DNA of 64,000 nucleotides from Candidatus Gastranaerophilales bacterium (GTDB lineage: Bacteria; Cyanobacteriota; Vampirovibrionia; Gastranaerophilales; Gastranaerophilaceae), in NCBI GenBank assembly GCA_944325885.1, contig CALVBT010000007.1, forward strand, positions 1 through 64,000, written 5' to 3'. Positions 52,259 to 60,911 of this stretch are shown here, one piece after another (the stretch's first letter is position 1; every line of letters starts with the position of its first letter). The translations under genes and the position numbers were made by a program. The notes below the pieces were generated by a model. That model was not told the DNA's origin, ran no database searches, and saw only the letters and a program-made list of their open reading frames with translations.

Positions 52259-52402
52259 ATGAAAAATTATGCAGACACAAAAGAAAATCGAAGAATATAT
52301 AGCTGCCGCAACAATAACGGCAGCGAAATGAACCCTGTTTACAATCTGCTGTCGGATTTTTATTTTAAATCTTACGCTTATGAAAAGGTCATGAAATATT
52401 AA
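52259..52402 (+). CDS. Possible small ORF after aroF
   Basis: 47 residues, MKNYADTKENRRIYSCRNNN at the start, then NLLSDFYFKSYAYEKVMKY. No clear ribosome site, and the ATG is 3 bases past the aroF stop. Another frame gives an alternative short peptide (MQTQKKIEEYIAAATITAAK) that ends just where the second half of this one continues. It could be the remnant of a broken gene. Very tentative. Confidence 0.25.
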   Translation: MKNYADTKENRRIYSCRNNNGSEMNPVYNLLSDFYFKSYAYEKVMKY

Positions 52403-52523
52403 ATCAGTTTGTGCATAAGCAAGGACACATCAAACATTACAGGAAAATTCATCTATATGACGGATATTCTCACAATAAAAAGTGTGGAATGATATTATAT
52501 GAAATCTAAGAATTGGGGATAGT

Positions 52524-53321
52524 ATGAATTTTTCGGCAATATTTGCACTTTTTGCAGCTGTATTTTTAATACTTCTGTCGCACAGGGCTGACGGAGCTTC
52601 TATGGTTTCATTGCTGCAGCCTTCGGCAATAATGATAGTTCTGGGCGGAACTTTTTGCGCTGCAATAGTAAACTTCAAACCCTCAACTCTTATGACTGCC
52701 CTAAAATCAGCTTCCGAAGTCTTTATGGACAAACAGCCCTCTCAAATAAAAGTTATTGACGAGATTATTTATCTGGCGCATCAGGCCAGAATCAAAGGTC
52801 TGTTTTCTTTGAACAACCTTGTTGAAAATATTCAAGACCCGTTCTTAAAAAGAGGGGTTCAACTCTCCATTGATTTCAACAATCCTCAAATGATTTATGA
52901 CATATTAAAAGCCGAAATTTCTTACGACGAAGAAGAAGAGCTGATAAACTCAAGAGTTTTTGAGGCACTGGGCGGATATGCGCCTACTTTTGGTATTGTG
53001 GGTGCGGTTTTCGGGCTTATACAAATCATGGGCTACATACAGCAGCCTGACATTCTGGCGCAGGGTATTGCGGTGGCTTTTGTTTCCACGCTGTACGGCG
53101 TAGGGTTTGCAAACCTTTTATTCCTGCCTATTGCAGGGAAACTAAAAATGAACACAAGAGAAAAAATTCTCTTAAAAGAAGTTGTGCTGCAGGGTATTGT
53201 TTCTATCCAGATGGAAGAATCTCCAATGGTTATTGAAGAAAAACTCCTTGCGTACTTAAAATACCACAACAGAAATCACTCCATTGAAAACAGAAAGCAA
53301 GACAGCATTTACAGCAGATAG
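52524..53321 (+). CDS. motA: Flagellar motor stator protein MotA
   Basis: 265 residues with four membrane helices: two near the N-terminus (FALFAAVFLILLSH, SAIMIVLGGTFCAAIV) and two in the second half (YAPTFGIVGAVFGLIQIMG, VAFVSTLYGVGFANLLFLPI). The cytoplasmic loop between helices 2 and 3 holds a DIYLAHQARIKGL-like segment (EIIYLAHQARIKGLFSL). MotA and MotB form the proton- or sodium-driven stator. First gene of a five-gene motor cluster; motB begins 15 bases after it. Confidence 0.94.
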   Translation: MNFSAIFALFAAVFLILLSHRADGASMVSLLQPSAIMIVLGGTFCAAIVNFKPSTLMTALKSASEVFMDKQPSQIKVIDEIIYLAHQARIKGLFSLNNLVENIQDPFLKRGVQLSIDFNNPQMIYDILKAEISYDEEEELINSRVFEALGGYAPTFGIVGAVFGLIQIMGYIQQPDILAQGIAVAFVSTLYGVGFANLLFLPIAGKLKMNTREKILLKEVVLQGIVSIQMEESPMVIEEKLLAYLKYHNRNHSIENRKQDSIYSR

Positions 53322-53336
53322 GGCAAAACATTCCAA

Positions 53337-54089
53337 ATGAATAACGATTATTACTCAAATTCACAAGACTACATCAACCGCTGGGTAATCTCCTATGCGG
53401 ATTTTGTCACAATGCTTCTGGCATTGTTTATGGTAATGTTTGCAACAAGCTCCATGGGCGATTTAAAAGTAAAAGATGTTAACAAGTCGATACAAAAAGT
53501 CTTTAATGCTCAGAGTGTAACAACAAACACAAAAGACACGGAAAATGTTAAGAATGTTGAAACACAACAAGACCCCCAAAGCACTTTTGACAATACCGGA
53601 AAAACAATACTGGACGGCAATAACGGGATACTGGATACAGAAACTGTTCTGCAAAAAATGAAACAGCTTGAAAATGACACAGAACTTCAAACAAGCGTAA
53701 AAGTCCTGAAAACAGACCGTGGCGTGGTAATAAGACTTAATGACACTATGCTTTTTGACACCGGTTCTGCTATAATAAAACCACAGGCAAAAGCTACTCT
53801 GGATAAAATTTCTTCTTCACTGGCAAGTTTTGAAAATCCTGTATTGATAGAAGGTCATACGGATTCTATGCCGATAAGAACAGAAAAATATCCGTCAAAC
53901 TGGGAACTGTCCACAGCAAGAGCAACAAACATAATCAAATATCTTACACAGGCGCACAAATTCCCGCCGAGCAGGCTCTCAGCCGTCGGCTACGGCGAAT
54001 ACATGCCGGTTGAACAAAATACAACACCTCAAGGACGTGCAAAAAACAGAAGAGTGGATATAATAGTATTAAGTTCGGATAAAAAATAA
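53337..54089 (+). CDS. motB: Flagellar motor stator protein MotB
   Basis: 250 residues. Start segment RWVISYADFVTMLLALFMVM carries the critical ion-binding Asp22 in the single membrane helix. After a linker comes an OmpA-like peptidoglycan-binding domain (EGHTDSMPIRTEKYPSNWEL, then GYGEYMPVE and RAKNRRVDIIVL). It anchors the stator to the cell wall. The Asp in YADF and the linker with Asn/Thr/Gln are normal for MotB; the ion (H+ or Na+) cannot be told from this. Confidence 0.95.
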   Translation: MNNDYYSNSQDYINRWVISYADFVTMLLALFMVMFATSSMGDLKVKDVNKSIQKVFNAQSVTTNTKDTENVKNVETQQDPQSTFDNTGKTILDGNNGILDTETVLQKMKQLENDTELQTSVKVLKTDRGVVIRLNDTMLFDTGSAIIKPQAKATLDKISSSLASFENPVLIEGHTDSMPIRTEKYPSNWELSTARATNIIKYLTQAHKFPPSRLSAVGYGEYMPVEQNTTPQGRAKNRRVDIIVLSSDKK

Positions 54090-54104
54090 AGTTGGAGAAC
54101 AAAA

Positions 54105-54728
54105 ATGGCAAAACCTACACAGGCAAAAGAACCTGATAATAAAGAAAAAGATAAAAATGAAGGCGGAGGCGCAAATTCAATACTGATTAACGTCATTACA
54201 ACGACTATTGTTTGTATAATCTTTATTGGTGTAAACTATTTTCTTCAATCAAATCTTTTGACAACACAGCTTCAATCCATTACTGCAGAACAAAATGCAG
54301 ACGAAGATATGGAAAATCTGGACAAACCCGAAAAGGGTATTGTTCTCGATTTGGGCGATTTTACAATGAACCTCAGCGACATAGAGCCGAGAAGATACCT
54401 GAAAGCCAATGTTGCCATTGAGATTACAAATCCGGAACCCGATCCGACACAACAGGAAGAACAACCAAAAGCATCAGGCGGTCACGGCGGCCATGGCGAA
54501 GCTGCCCCTGCTGACCCGAAAGCTGCAATAGTAGCAGAAATGGAACAATACAAACCGGCTATCAGAGATGCTGTCATCACTGTTTTGACCAGCAAAACCT
54601 CTGACGAACTTGCTTCTACAGCCGGAAAAGAGCTTGCCAAACAACAGATTGCAGAAGCCGTAAACGGTATCTTTGACGGAGAAAGAGAAGTCATAAGAGT
54701 AAGTTTCGGCCAGTTCATAATGCAATAA
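54105..54728 (+). CDS. fliL: Flagellar basal body-associated protein FliL
   Basis: 207 residues. N-terminal cytoplasmic Lys/Glu-rich stretch, one membrane helix (INVITTTIVCIIFIGVNYFL), then the FliL periplasmic domain (IVLDLGDFTMNLSDIEPRRY, LKANVAIEIT) and a C-terminal GKELAKQQIAEAVNG. An inserted Gly/His/Ala-rich stretch (ASGGHGGHGEAAPADPK) lies in the middle and is unusual. FliL surrounds the stator and modulates torque. In the motor cluster between motB and fliM. Confidence 0.88.
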   Translation: MAKPTQAKEPDNKEKDKNEGGGANSILINVITTTIVCIIFIGVNYFLQSNLLTTQLQSITAEQNADEDMENLDKPEKGIVLDLGDFTMNLSDIEPRRYLKANVAIEITNPEPDPTQQEEQPKASGGHGGHGEAAPADPKAAIVAEMEQYKPAIRDAVITVLTSKTSDELASTAGKELAKQQIAEAVNGIFDGEREVIRVSFGQFIMQ

Positions 54729-54749
54729 AAACAAAAAAGGGAGAGGTAA

Positions 54750-55763
54750 ATGTCTGATTCTGGAAACAGTTCTAAATCAGCAAATATGAATATAGACGAT
54801 TCGTTCCCGATGGATAATTTCTTGAAGGGTTTTGACGAAGTTGATGAACATAAAAAGGGTTATAAACTCTACAACTTCAGACGTCCTGACAAATTTTCAA
54901 AAGACCACTTAAGAGGGCTTCAGGATATCCACAGAGAATTTTCCAGACAGCTTGCCCTTGTTTTGACGGCATATCTGCGTATGCATTTAGAGGTTGATGT
55001 AGTTTCTGTTGACCAGCTTACTTATGACGAATTTATGCGCTCCGTGCCGAACCCGATTTCTATTGCAATTTTTGAACTCAATCCGCTGCCGGGACAGATT
55101 CTTCTCGGTATAAGTTTTGAGGTTCTGTCCAGTATAGTAGACAGAATGCTAGGCGGTGTGGGTGCTGTGGAGATAAAACCCAGAGAACTTACGGATGTTG
55201 AAGAATCTTTGCTCAAAAAGATGATAGAGCGCACCATCCAGACTCTTGCCGATGCTTGGTCGCATGTTATCCCTGTAGAAAGCAATTTGATAGGACTGGA
55301 CAACAATTATTCCGGTATTCAGGTAGCGACCCCCGGTGAAATCGTTGCTCTTATTACTTTAGAGGTTCATATTTCGGGCAAACACTACGGGCTTATAAGT
55401 TTGTGTTTTCCATATCCTGTTTTGGAAAATATTCTGTCACAATTAACAACACAGCACATCTTCCAGACAAAAGGTATCATTGCAACAAGTGAAGAAAGAC
55501 AAAAAATGATTGAAAAACTGGACACTTCTCTTGTTGATATAAACGTTCTTTTCGGGCAGACAGATATTACAATGCAAGAATTTCTTGATTTAAAAGAAGG
55601 TGATGTATTAAAATTGGATAATGCTGCCACCGAAGACCTTATTGTAAAAGTGAACGGAGAACGAAAATTTTACGCACGTCCGGGCAGAATAAAGGACAAA
55701 ATCTGTGTAAAAATCACAGACAGATACGATTACTACATTGACGCATTAAAAAGATATTTTTAG
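54750..55763 (+). CDS. fliM: Flagellar motor switch protein FliM
   Basis: 337 residues. Middle domain: RRPDKFSKDHLRGLQDIHRE, then QLTYDEFMRSVPNPISIAIF and LPGQILLGISFEVLSSIVDR with MLGG, typical of FliM. The C-terminal SpoA-like domain (VLFGQTDITMQEFLDLKEGD) is present. The N-terminal CheY-binding motif LSQxEIDALL is absent; the N-terminus is Ser/Asn/Asp-rich instead, so switching by phospho-CheY may be altered. FliM and FliN make the C-ring. Confidence 0.93.
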   Translation: MSDSGNSSKSANMNIDDSFPMDNFLKGFDEVDEHKKGYKLYNFRRPDKFSKDHLRGLQDIHREFSRQLALVLTAYLRMHLEVDVVSVDQLTYDEFMRSVPNPISIAIFELNPLPGQILLGISFEVLSSIVDRMLGGVGAVEIKPRELTDVEESLLKKMIERTIQTLADAWSHVIPVESNLIGLDNNYSGIQVATPGEIVALITLEVHISGKHYGLISLCFPYPVLENILSQLTTQHIFQTKGIIATSEERQKMIEKLDTSLVDINVLFGQTDITMQEFLDLKEGDVLKLDNAATEDLIVKVNGERKFYARPGRIKDKICVKITDRYDYYIDALKRYF

Positions 55764-55775
55764 AAAGGATTTTTC

Positions 55776-56408
55776 ATGTCAGACGATAATATGCAAAATG
55801 ATGATTTAAATAAACCGGCATCAGACAGCGATAATATCAGCGGTGTAAATCCTGCTATGAATAATAATGCTGATGTGGAACAAAATACAGGCATCCCGCC
55901 GATAAGTCCGACCGGGCCGGAGCCTATAAATTTAACACCAATGGAGCCTAATGATGTAAATGCAGGAGCTGTTGATTATGATTTTACAAACCTGCAGCCT
56001 GAGGCTCATCCTGAAAATCCGGCACAAAATCCTCATTATGAAGAACAGCATGAGGTAAAACTCGACCAGACACAAAACAGCGACCCTGTGACTGTAAGAC
56101 CTGTTGAGTTTACGCCTTTTGACAGCTACACACCGACAAACACAGACACAAACAAAAACCTCGAGCTTTTAATGGATATCAAGCTCGAACTGACTGTAGA
56201 ACTCGGACGCTGCCAGCTGCCTGTCAAAAAAGTTCTTGAACTTACCAGAGGTTCTATTATTGAACTGGACAAAGTAGCCGGAGAATCCGTAGAACTTTAT
56301 GCAAACGGCAAACACGTTGCCAACGGCGAGGTTGTTGTTATAGAAGACAACTTTGGCCTGCGTATCACAAGCATCACAGACCCGGAAGAAAGAGTAAAAG
56401 GTTTATAA
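55776..56408 (+). CDS. fliN: Flagellar motor switch protein FliN with long N-terminal extension
   Basis: 210 residues; typical FliN is 80-140. The first ~125 residues are Asn/Asp/Pro-rich and disordered-looking. The C-terminal ~80 residues are the SpoA domain: LLMDIKLELTVELGRCQLPV, then KVLELTRGSIIELDKVAGE and ELYANGKHVANGEVVV. This part forms the C-ring with FliM. ATG is preceded by aaagg. Last gene of the five-gene cluster. Confidence 0.92.
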   Translation: MSDDNMQNDDLNKPASDSDNISGVNPAMNNNADVEQNTGIPPISPTGPEPINLTPMEPNDVNAGAVDYDFTNLQPEAHPENPAQNPHYEEQHEVKLDQTQNSDPVTVRPVEFTPFDSYTPTNTDTNKNLELLMDIKLELTVELGRCQLPVKKVLELTRGSIIELDKVAGESVELYANGKHVANGEVVVIEDNFGLRITSITDPEERVKGL

Positions 56409-56425
56409 ATTTATAAATAAAAATT

Positions 56426-57316
56426 TTAACCTTCAAAAATCCTTCTTAAAACACCTTGATTCTGCTTTAAGAGATTGTCTGCTTCTTCAAAAGAAAGTCC
56501 GTACAATATAAACAATACAGCGTGTTTTGTATTATAGCCGTTTGATTCCAGTACGTTTCTGGCTGTCATTTCACGGCAGCCGCAAATTTCAGAAACTATT
56601 GTTACTGCTCTTCTTTTCAGCTTGCTGTTGGTAGGTTTTACATCAATCATAAGGTTGTGATAAGTTTTGCCTATCTTTACCATGGCGGCTGTGGAGAGCA
56701 TATTCAAAATCATTTTTTGTGCGGTGCCGGCTTTCATTCTGGTTGAGCCTGAAATAGCCTCTGCACCTGTTTCCGCACAGATAAAGCAGTCAGCGTATTC
56801 TTTTAGTTTTGCATCAGGATTTGATGTGATTACAATAGTTTTACATTTTTTTATTTTTGCAACTTGCAAAAATTTGCATACATACTTTGCATTGCCTGAG
56901 GCAGAAATTCCGACAACCGTATCCGTGTTGCAGATATCATATTTGTCAAAATCATACAGAGCCATTTCTTCCGAGTCTTCGGCACCTTCGATAGCCTCTC
57001 TCAATGCTCTGTCACCGCCTGCGATAATACCCTGCACCATATCAGGCGGCACGCTGAAAGTCGGCGGACACTCGGACGCATCCAAAACGCCCAGCCTTCC
57101 GCTTGTACCTGACCCGACATAAAACAATCTTCCGCCATGAAGAAAATTCCTCACAATAATATCAACGGCTTTTGCTATCTGAGGAATACATTTTTTCACA
57201 GCCTCAGCAACCTTCATATCCTCGTTATTAATCATAACGAGCATGTCATAAGTCCCGACCAGATCTATATTAAACGTATCACGATTTATGTGTTCGGTTG
57301 CTGTTTCATTATTCAT
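56426..57316 (-). CDS. murQ: N-acetylmuramic acid 6-phosphate etherase
   Basis: 296 residues. SIS-domain enzyme: GGRLFYVGSGTSGRLGVLDA near residue 60, SECPPTFSVPPDMVQGIIAG, GISASGNAKYVCKFL, and GSTRMKAGTAQKMILNMLST. It cleaves the lactyl ether of MurNAc-6-phosphate to GlcNAc-6-phosphate. Adjacent anmK feeds it in the same pathway, so this is a peptidoglycan-recycling pair. Start 57316 is 31 bases after the anmK stop on the same strand. Confidence 0.95.
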   Translation of the reverse strand: MNNETATEHINRDTFNIDLVGTYDMLVMINNEDMKVAEAVKKCIPQIAKAVDIIVRNFLHGGRLFYVGSGTSGRLGVLDASECPPTFSVPPDMVQGIIAGGDRALREAIEGAEDSEEMALYDFDKYDICNTDTVVGISASGNAKYVCKFLQVAKIKKCKTIVITSNPDAKLKEYADCFICAETGAEAISGSTRMKAGTAQKMILNMLSTAAMVKIGKTYHNLMIDVKPTNSKLKRRAVTIVSEICGCREMTARNVLESNGYNTKHAVLFILYGLSFEEADNLLKQNQGVLRRIFEG

Positions 57317-57347
57317 AAGATTTCCCGTATCTGGTTTTTGCTGAAAA

Positions 57348-58487
57348 CTAATAGGATACTATACCCATAATAACTCTTTTTTTTGCTCCTGTACAGGTGG
57401 GAAGGTTGTTAAATTTCTTTTCAATGGTGCAAACCCCCAGTATAGCAAAGGCTAAGGCTTCTTTAAATTTGTCATCAATTCCAAAATCACTGTGCGTTTT
57501 GAGTTCTATACCGCTGCCGAGATATTGTTTTAAAAATTTTTTCATTGTAAGGTTGTAAACCCCGCCGCCGCCAAGGACTACCTGTTTGATATCCGTTTTT
57601 GGAAAAACAAAATTTTTGTAAGCATCACTGATAGTTCTTGCGCTCAATGCAGTGAGTGTGGCTATGATATCTTTGTGATTTTGAGGTGCGGTTTGCAGGA
57701 TTTTTTGTACATATTCTTCATTAAAAAGCTCTCTGCCCGTAGTTTTTGGCGGTTTTTGAGAATAATAAGGCTCCTTCAATAGTTCTGCCAGCCAGCGTTC
57801 ATCAACATTGCCTTGTGCAGCTATTTCACCGTTTTTGTCATAAGGCTGATTGTAAAACTTTTGGCAAAAATAGTCTATGAGCATATTTCCAGGCCCCGTA
57901 TCAAAAGCGAAAATGTCACAGGCTTTTGACAGCACTGTCACATTACCGATACCGCCAATATTTTGAATGGCTCTCGGGATATCTTTTTTAAAAATCAACT
58001 CATCCGCAAATGGCACAAGAGGCGCACCCTGACCGCCGGCCGCAATATCTTTTGAGCGGAAATCGCCCACTGTAGTGATACCGGTAAGCTCTGATATAAC
58101 GGAAATATTGCCTATTTGCATGGTGCTTGCGGTTTTTACTCCTGCTGTATCAATTGTTTGCGGGATATGAAAGACCGTCTGACCGTGCGAGGCAATAAAG
58201 TCTATCTGTTCTTTTTTATAACCGGATTTTTGTACAAGTTCGTTTGCACAATCCGCAAACAAATGTCCGATTACAAAATCCATATTACAAATGTCTTTTG
58301 TAGCGGCGTTATTATTTGCAATAGCGAGGATATTTTCTCTAATTTGTTTTGGATAATCAAGCGTGTGAGTGTCAATTATTTCAAAATTGAAATCGTTGTC
58401 TATTTTGACAAGCACAGCATCAATCCCGTCAACAGAAGTGCCGGACATCATACCGATAGCAGTTTTGTAATTTTTTTGCAATTCCAT
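57348..58487 (-). CDS. anmK: Anhydro-N-acetylmuramic acid kinase
   Basis: 379 residues. ASKHA-type kinase start GMMSGTSVDGIDAVLVKID, then SHGQTVFHIPQ, STMQIGNISVISELTGITTV, DFRSKDIAAGGQGAPLVPFA and the later FDTGPGNMLIDYF. It converts 1,6-anhydro-MurNAc from wall turnover to MurNAc-6-phosphate, the substrate of MurQ. Upstream lies family-2 repeat copy Q, then glmU. Confidence 0.96.
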   Translation of the reverse strand: MELQKNYKTAIGMMSGTSVDGIDAVLVKIDNDFNFEIIDTHTLDYPKQIRENILAIANNNAATKDICNMDFVIGHLFADCANELVQKSGYKKEQIDFIASHGQTVFHIPQTIDTAGVKTASTMQIGNISVISELTGITTVGDFRSKDIAAGGQGAPLVPFADELIFKKDIPRAIQNIGGIGNVTVLSKACDIFAFDTGPGNMLIDYFCQKFYNQPYDKNGEIAAQGNVDERWLAELLKEPYYSQKPPKTTGRELFNEEYVQKILQTAPQNHKDIIATLTALSARTISDAYKNFVFPKTDIKQVVLGGGGVYNLTMKKFLKQYLGSGIELKTHSDFGIDDKFKEALAFAILGVCTIEKKFNNLPTCTGAKKRVIMGIVSY

Positions 58488-58541
58488 ACACTTATATTAG
58501 CGAAATATCGCTAAAAACAAAAGTGCTTATACAATATATAA

Positions 58542-58713
58542 TACAAAGATATTTTATTTCTCAACCTGATACTGCGCTTTTACATCAACTAATCTCAACT
58601 TCAGGCTCGCAACTCGGCTGTTTACACAGCCTCAGACACACTCGCCTTGTAGTTGTTTTGATAAGTTGCTGTAAAAAAGCTGCGTAAAAGGTTTCTAAAT
58701 AAAATATCTTTGT
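58542..58713 (+). repeat. Family-2 structured repeat, copy Q
   Basis: Perfect 18-base outer arms tacaaagatattttattt / aaataaaatatctttgta, then the core shared with copy P (ggctcgcaactcggctgt, cacagcctcagacacactcg). The core is about 90% identical to P by eye, but the arms are different sequences. Located between anmK and glmU, both leftward. Confidence 0.85.
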
Positions 58714-58734
58714 ATCTTTTTTATTTTTTATTTA

Positions 58735-60030
58735 TTAATTTTTTACCCTGTTGAACCAGTCTTTAAATATTTTTAAAGGCGCCCTTGTCAAACCGAGAGC
58801 GTTAGCCTCAACATCCTTGCTGATTACGGAACCAGCCCCGATAGAAGCATTTTCTCCAATGTGAGCAGGTGCAACAATTACGCTGTTGGAGCCTGTTGAA
58901 GCATTGTCATCTATAGTGGTTTGGAATTTTTCTTTTGTAATATGGTTGTAGTTTGCAGTGATTGTACCAGCACCGATGTTAACATTAGCCCCCAGTGCGC
59001 TGTCGCCGATGTAGCTCAGGTGGCAGACATTTGTATGAGCTTTTATTTTTGATTTTTTAATTTCAACAAAATTGCCAATCTTAACCCCTTCACCCAGCTC
59101 AACATCGCCTCTGATTCTGGCAAACGGGCCGATTTTACAATTTTTTGCGATTTTGTTTTTTCCCTCTATATATGTGCAGGGATAAATTATAGTATCAGCT
59201 TCAATCTCTGTTTCCGGTGAAATATAAGTAGTATCAGGGTCTACAACTGTTACACCATCATTTAAAAGTTTTTCAATAACTCTGTTTTTCAAAATCTTTG
59301 CAGCCTCAGCCAACTGTTTTTTAGAATTTATGCCAAAGGATTCATCATTGTTTTCTAAAATATAAGACTGAGCCTTAAGCCCCTGTTTTATCGTCCATTT
59401 CACAATATCAGTGAGGTAATATTCGTTTTGTGCATTGTTGGAATCCAGATTCAAAAACGCTTCATGCACTTTCGGCCAATCGAGCAAATATACACCTGTG
59501 TTTATTTCTTTAATACTCTTTTGTTCCAAAGTAGCATCTTTTTCTTCGACAATAGCTTTCAGGTTTCCGTTACTTTCTTTTACAATACGTCCGTAATTTG
59601 TCGGGTCTTCAAATATAGCAGACATAACAGTCAGGGCATTGTTATTTTTTCTGTGTTCTTCAATAAATTTGTTCAAAGTTTCAGTAGTAAGCAACGGTAT
59701 ATCCCCGTTTAATATAAGGACTTCACCGTCAAAGCCTTCCAAATCCTTGTAAGCCTGAAATGCCGCATGGCCTGTACCCAGCTGAGGGGACTGCAGTCTG
59801 CATTTTGCATTCTCGTATGTTTGATGAACATAATTTTCTACCTCATCAGCGCAATGGCCAACTATTACATAATTTTCCGTAACCTTTCCGGTATTGTTTG
59901 CAGCATCGATTACGTATCCCAAAAGTTCTTTATTAAAAATTTTGTGCAAGACTTTCGGAGTTTCAGACTTCATTCTTGTACCTTTGCCTGCAGCAAGTAT
60001 GATGGATTTTATTTTTGTATTGTCGCTCAT
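58735..60030 (-). CDS. glmU: Bifunctional GlmU (UDP-GlcNAc pyrophosphorylase / acetyltransferase)
   Basis: About 431 residues from the ATG at 60030, which has aaaggg 6 bases upstream; an in-frame ATG at 60054 would add eight Lys/Asn-rich residues. N-terminal uridylyltransferase: IILAAGKGTRMKSETPKVLH, then QLGTGHAAFQA and the ILNGDIPL metal-binding segment. C-terminal left-handed beta-helix acetyltransferase: NFVEIKKSKIKAHTNVCHLS, IGDSALGANVNIGAGTITAN and the final segment ending FKDWFNRVKN. It makes UDP-GlcNAc for peptidoglycan and LPS. Slightly shorter than the usual 450-460. Confidence 0.95.
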   Translation of the reverse strand: MSDNTKIKSIILAAGKGTRMKSETPKVLHKIFNKELLGYVIDAANNTGKVTENYVIVGHCADEVENYVHQTYENAKCRLQSPQLGTGHAAFQAYKDLEGFDGEVLILNGDIPLLTTETLNKFIEEHRKNNNALTVMSAIFEDPTNYGRIVKESNGNLKAIVEEKDATLEQKSIKEINTGVYLLDWPKVHEAFLNLDSNNAQNEYYLTDIVKWTIKQGLKAQSYILENNDESFGINSKKQLAEAAKILKNRVIEKLLNDGVTVVDPDTTYISPETEIEADTIIYPCTYIEGKNKIAKNCKIGPFARIRGDVELGEGVKIGNFVEIKKSKIKAHTNVCHLSYIGDSALGANVNIGAGTITANYNHITKEKFQTTIDDNASTGSNSVIVAPAHIGENASIGAGSVISKDVEANALGLTRAPLKIFKDWFNRVKN

Positions 60031-60156
60031 TTTTTTCCCTTTATTTTTGTTCAATTATATAATTATTTTAGCCCAAATAAAAAATCTGCAACTTGTTGCT
60101 GACAACAGACAAAAAAAATCTTATAATAATTAAAAAGAATAAAATGGAGTAAAATT

Positions 60157-60816
60157 ATGAAAATAAAAACAGCCTTCACTCTGGCAGAAGTACTTGTTAC
60201 ATTAATGATAATCGGAGTCATAGCAGCGATGACTATACCCGGTCTTAGAAAAAATGCAGATATGCAAGAATACGTAGCAGGCTGCAAAAAAGCCTACAGT
60301 ACAATTTCAGGTGCTATGCGTGCAGCTGAGATGCAGCATGGCGATTTTAAAAGATGGGCTTTTAAAGACGGTGATAATGCATCAATACAAAAAGCATTTG
60401 ATTATATAGCAAAAGAACAAATGAGTCTTCTAAGACAATGCGGCATAGACAAAGACGGCTGCTGGAAGCAGACTAGAAACCTTGGCTCAGGTAATTTTGC
60501 ATATACATCAAAAACTTACGGTCTTGGTATTAACACAATTTCATTTACCACTGCAGACGGGATGAATTGGAACATAGACGGGTTAACAGGTACAGTCCAC
60601 GGTGTTGATACTGGTACTACTATTGGTTTCTTTGTTGATATCAACGGAGATAAAAAGCCCAATATGCTTGGCTACGATGTATTTACCTTTATCTATGATC
60701 CGGAAAGAGGTATTGTTCCTGCGGGTTCTGATAATCAATCAAAAGAATGCTCATCAGCAGGCAACGGCGTAGACTGTGCCGCAAAGGTAATTAAGGAAGG
60801 CAAAATCACATATTAA
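60157..60816 (+). CDS. Type IV pilin-like / prepilin-type protein
   Basis: 219 residues. N-terminus MKIKTA-FTLAEVLVTL is a class III prepilin peptidase site (Ala6-Phe7, Glu at +5), followed by the hydrophobic helix IIGVIAAMTIP. The globular part is Gly/Asp/Thr-rich with several Cys (CGIDKDGCWK; SKECSSAGNGVDCAAK) and a possible Ca-type DINGDKKPN loop. It may be a minor pilin or pseudopilin exported by a type II/IV system. No pilus genes are nearby. Shine-Dalgarno ggag precedes the ATG. Strong terminator follows. Confidence 0.85.
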   Translation: MKIKTAFTLAEVLVTLMIIGVIAAMTIPGLRKNADMQEYVAGCKKAYSTISGAMRAAEMQHGDFKRWAFKDGDNASIQKAFDYIAKEQMSLLRQCGIDKDGCWKQTRNLGSGNFAYTSKTYGLGINTISFTTADGMNWNIDGLTGTVHGVDTGTTIGFFVDINGDKKPNMLGYDVFTFIYDPERGIVPAGSDNQSKECSSAGNGVDCAAKVIKEGKITY

Positions 60817-60833
60817 TCTCTTATTAATATATG

Positions 60834-60864
60834 AAAAAAGACCCGAGATTTCGGGTCTTTTTTA
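60834..60864. terminator. Bidirectional terminator after the prepilin gene
   Basis: Stem aaaaaagacccga / tcgggtctttttt with loop gatt. It can end the prepilin transcript and, read on the other strand, the typA transcript. Confidence 0.92.
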
Positions 60865-60865
60865 T

Positions 60866-60910
60866 TTGTCTGAGTCGGACTCAAATAATGTCTGAGGCGG
60901 CCTCAGACAA
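60866..60910. repeat. Short nested palindrome related to family-1 ends
   Basis: 45 bases bounded by ttgtctgag and ctcagacaa. It contains two palindromes, gagtcggactc and tgtctgaggcggcctcagac plus a final a. These match the right end of family 1 (gccgcctcagacaa) in both orientations, so it looks like two family-1 ends joined tail to tail. It lies just beyond the typA stop. Confidence 0.7.
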
Positions 60911-60911
60911 A

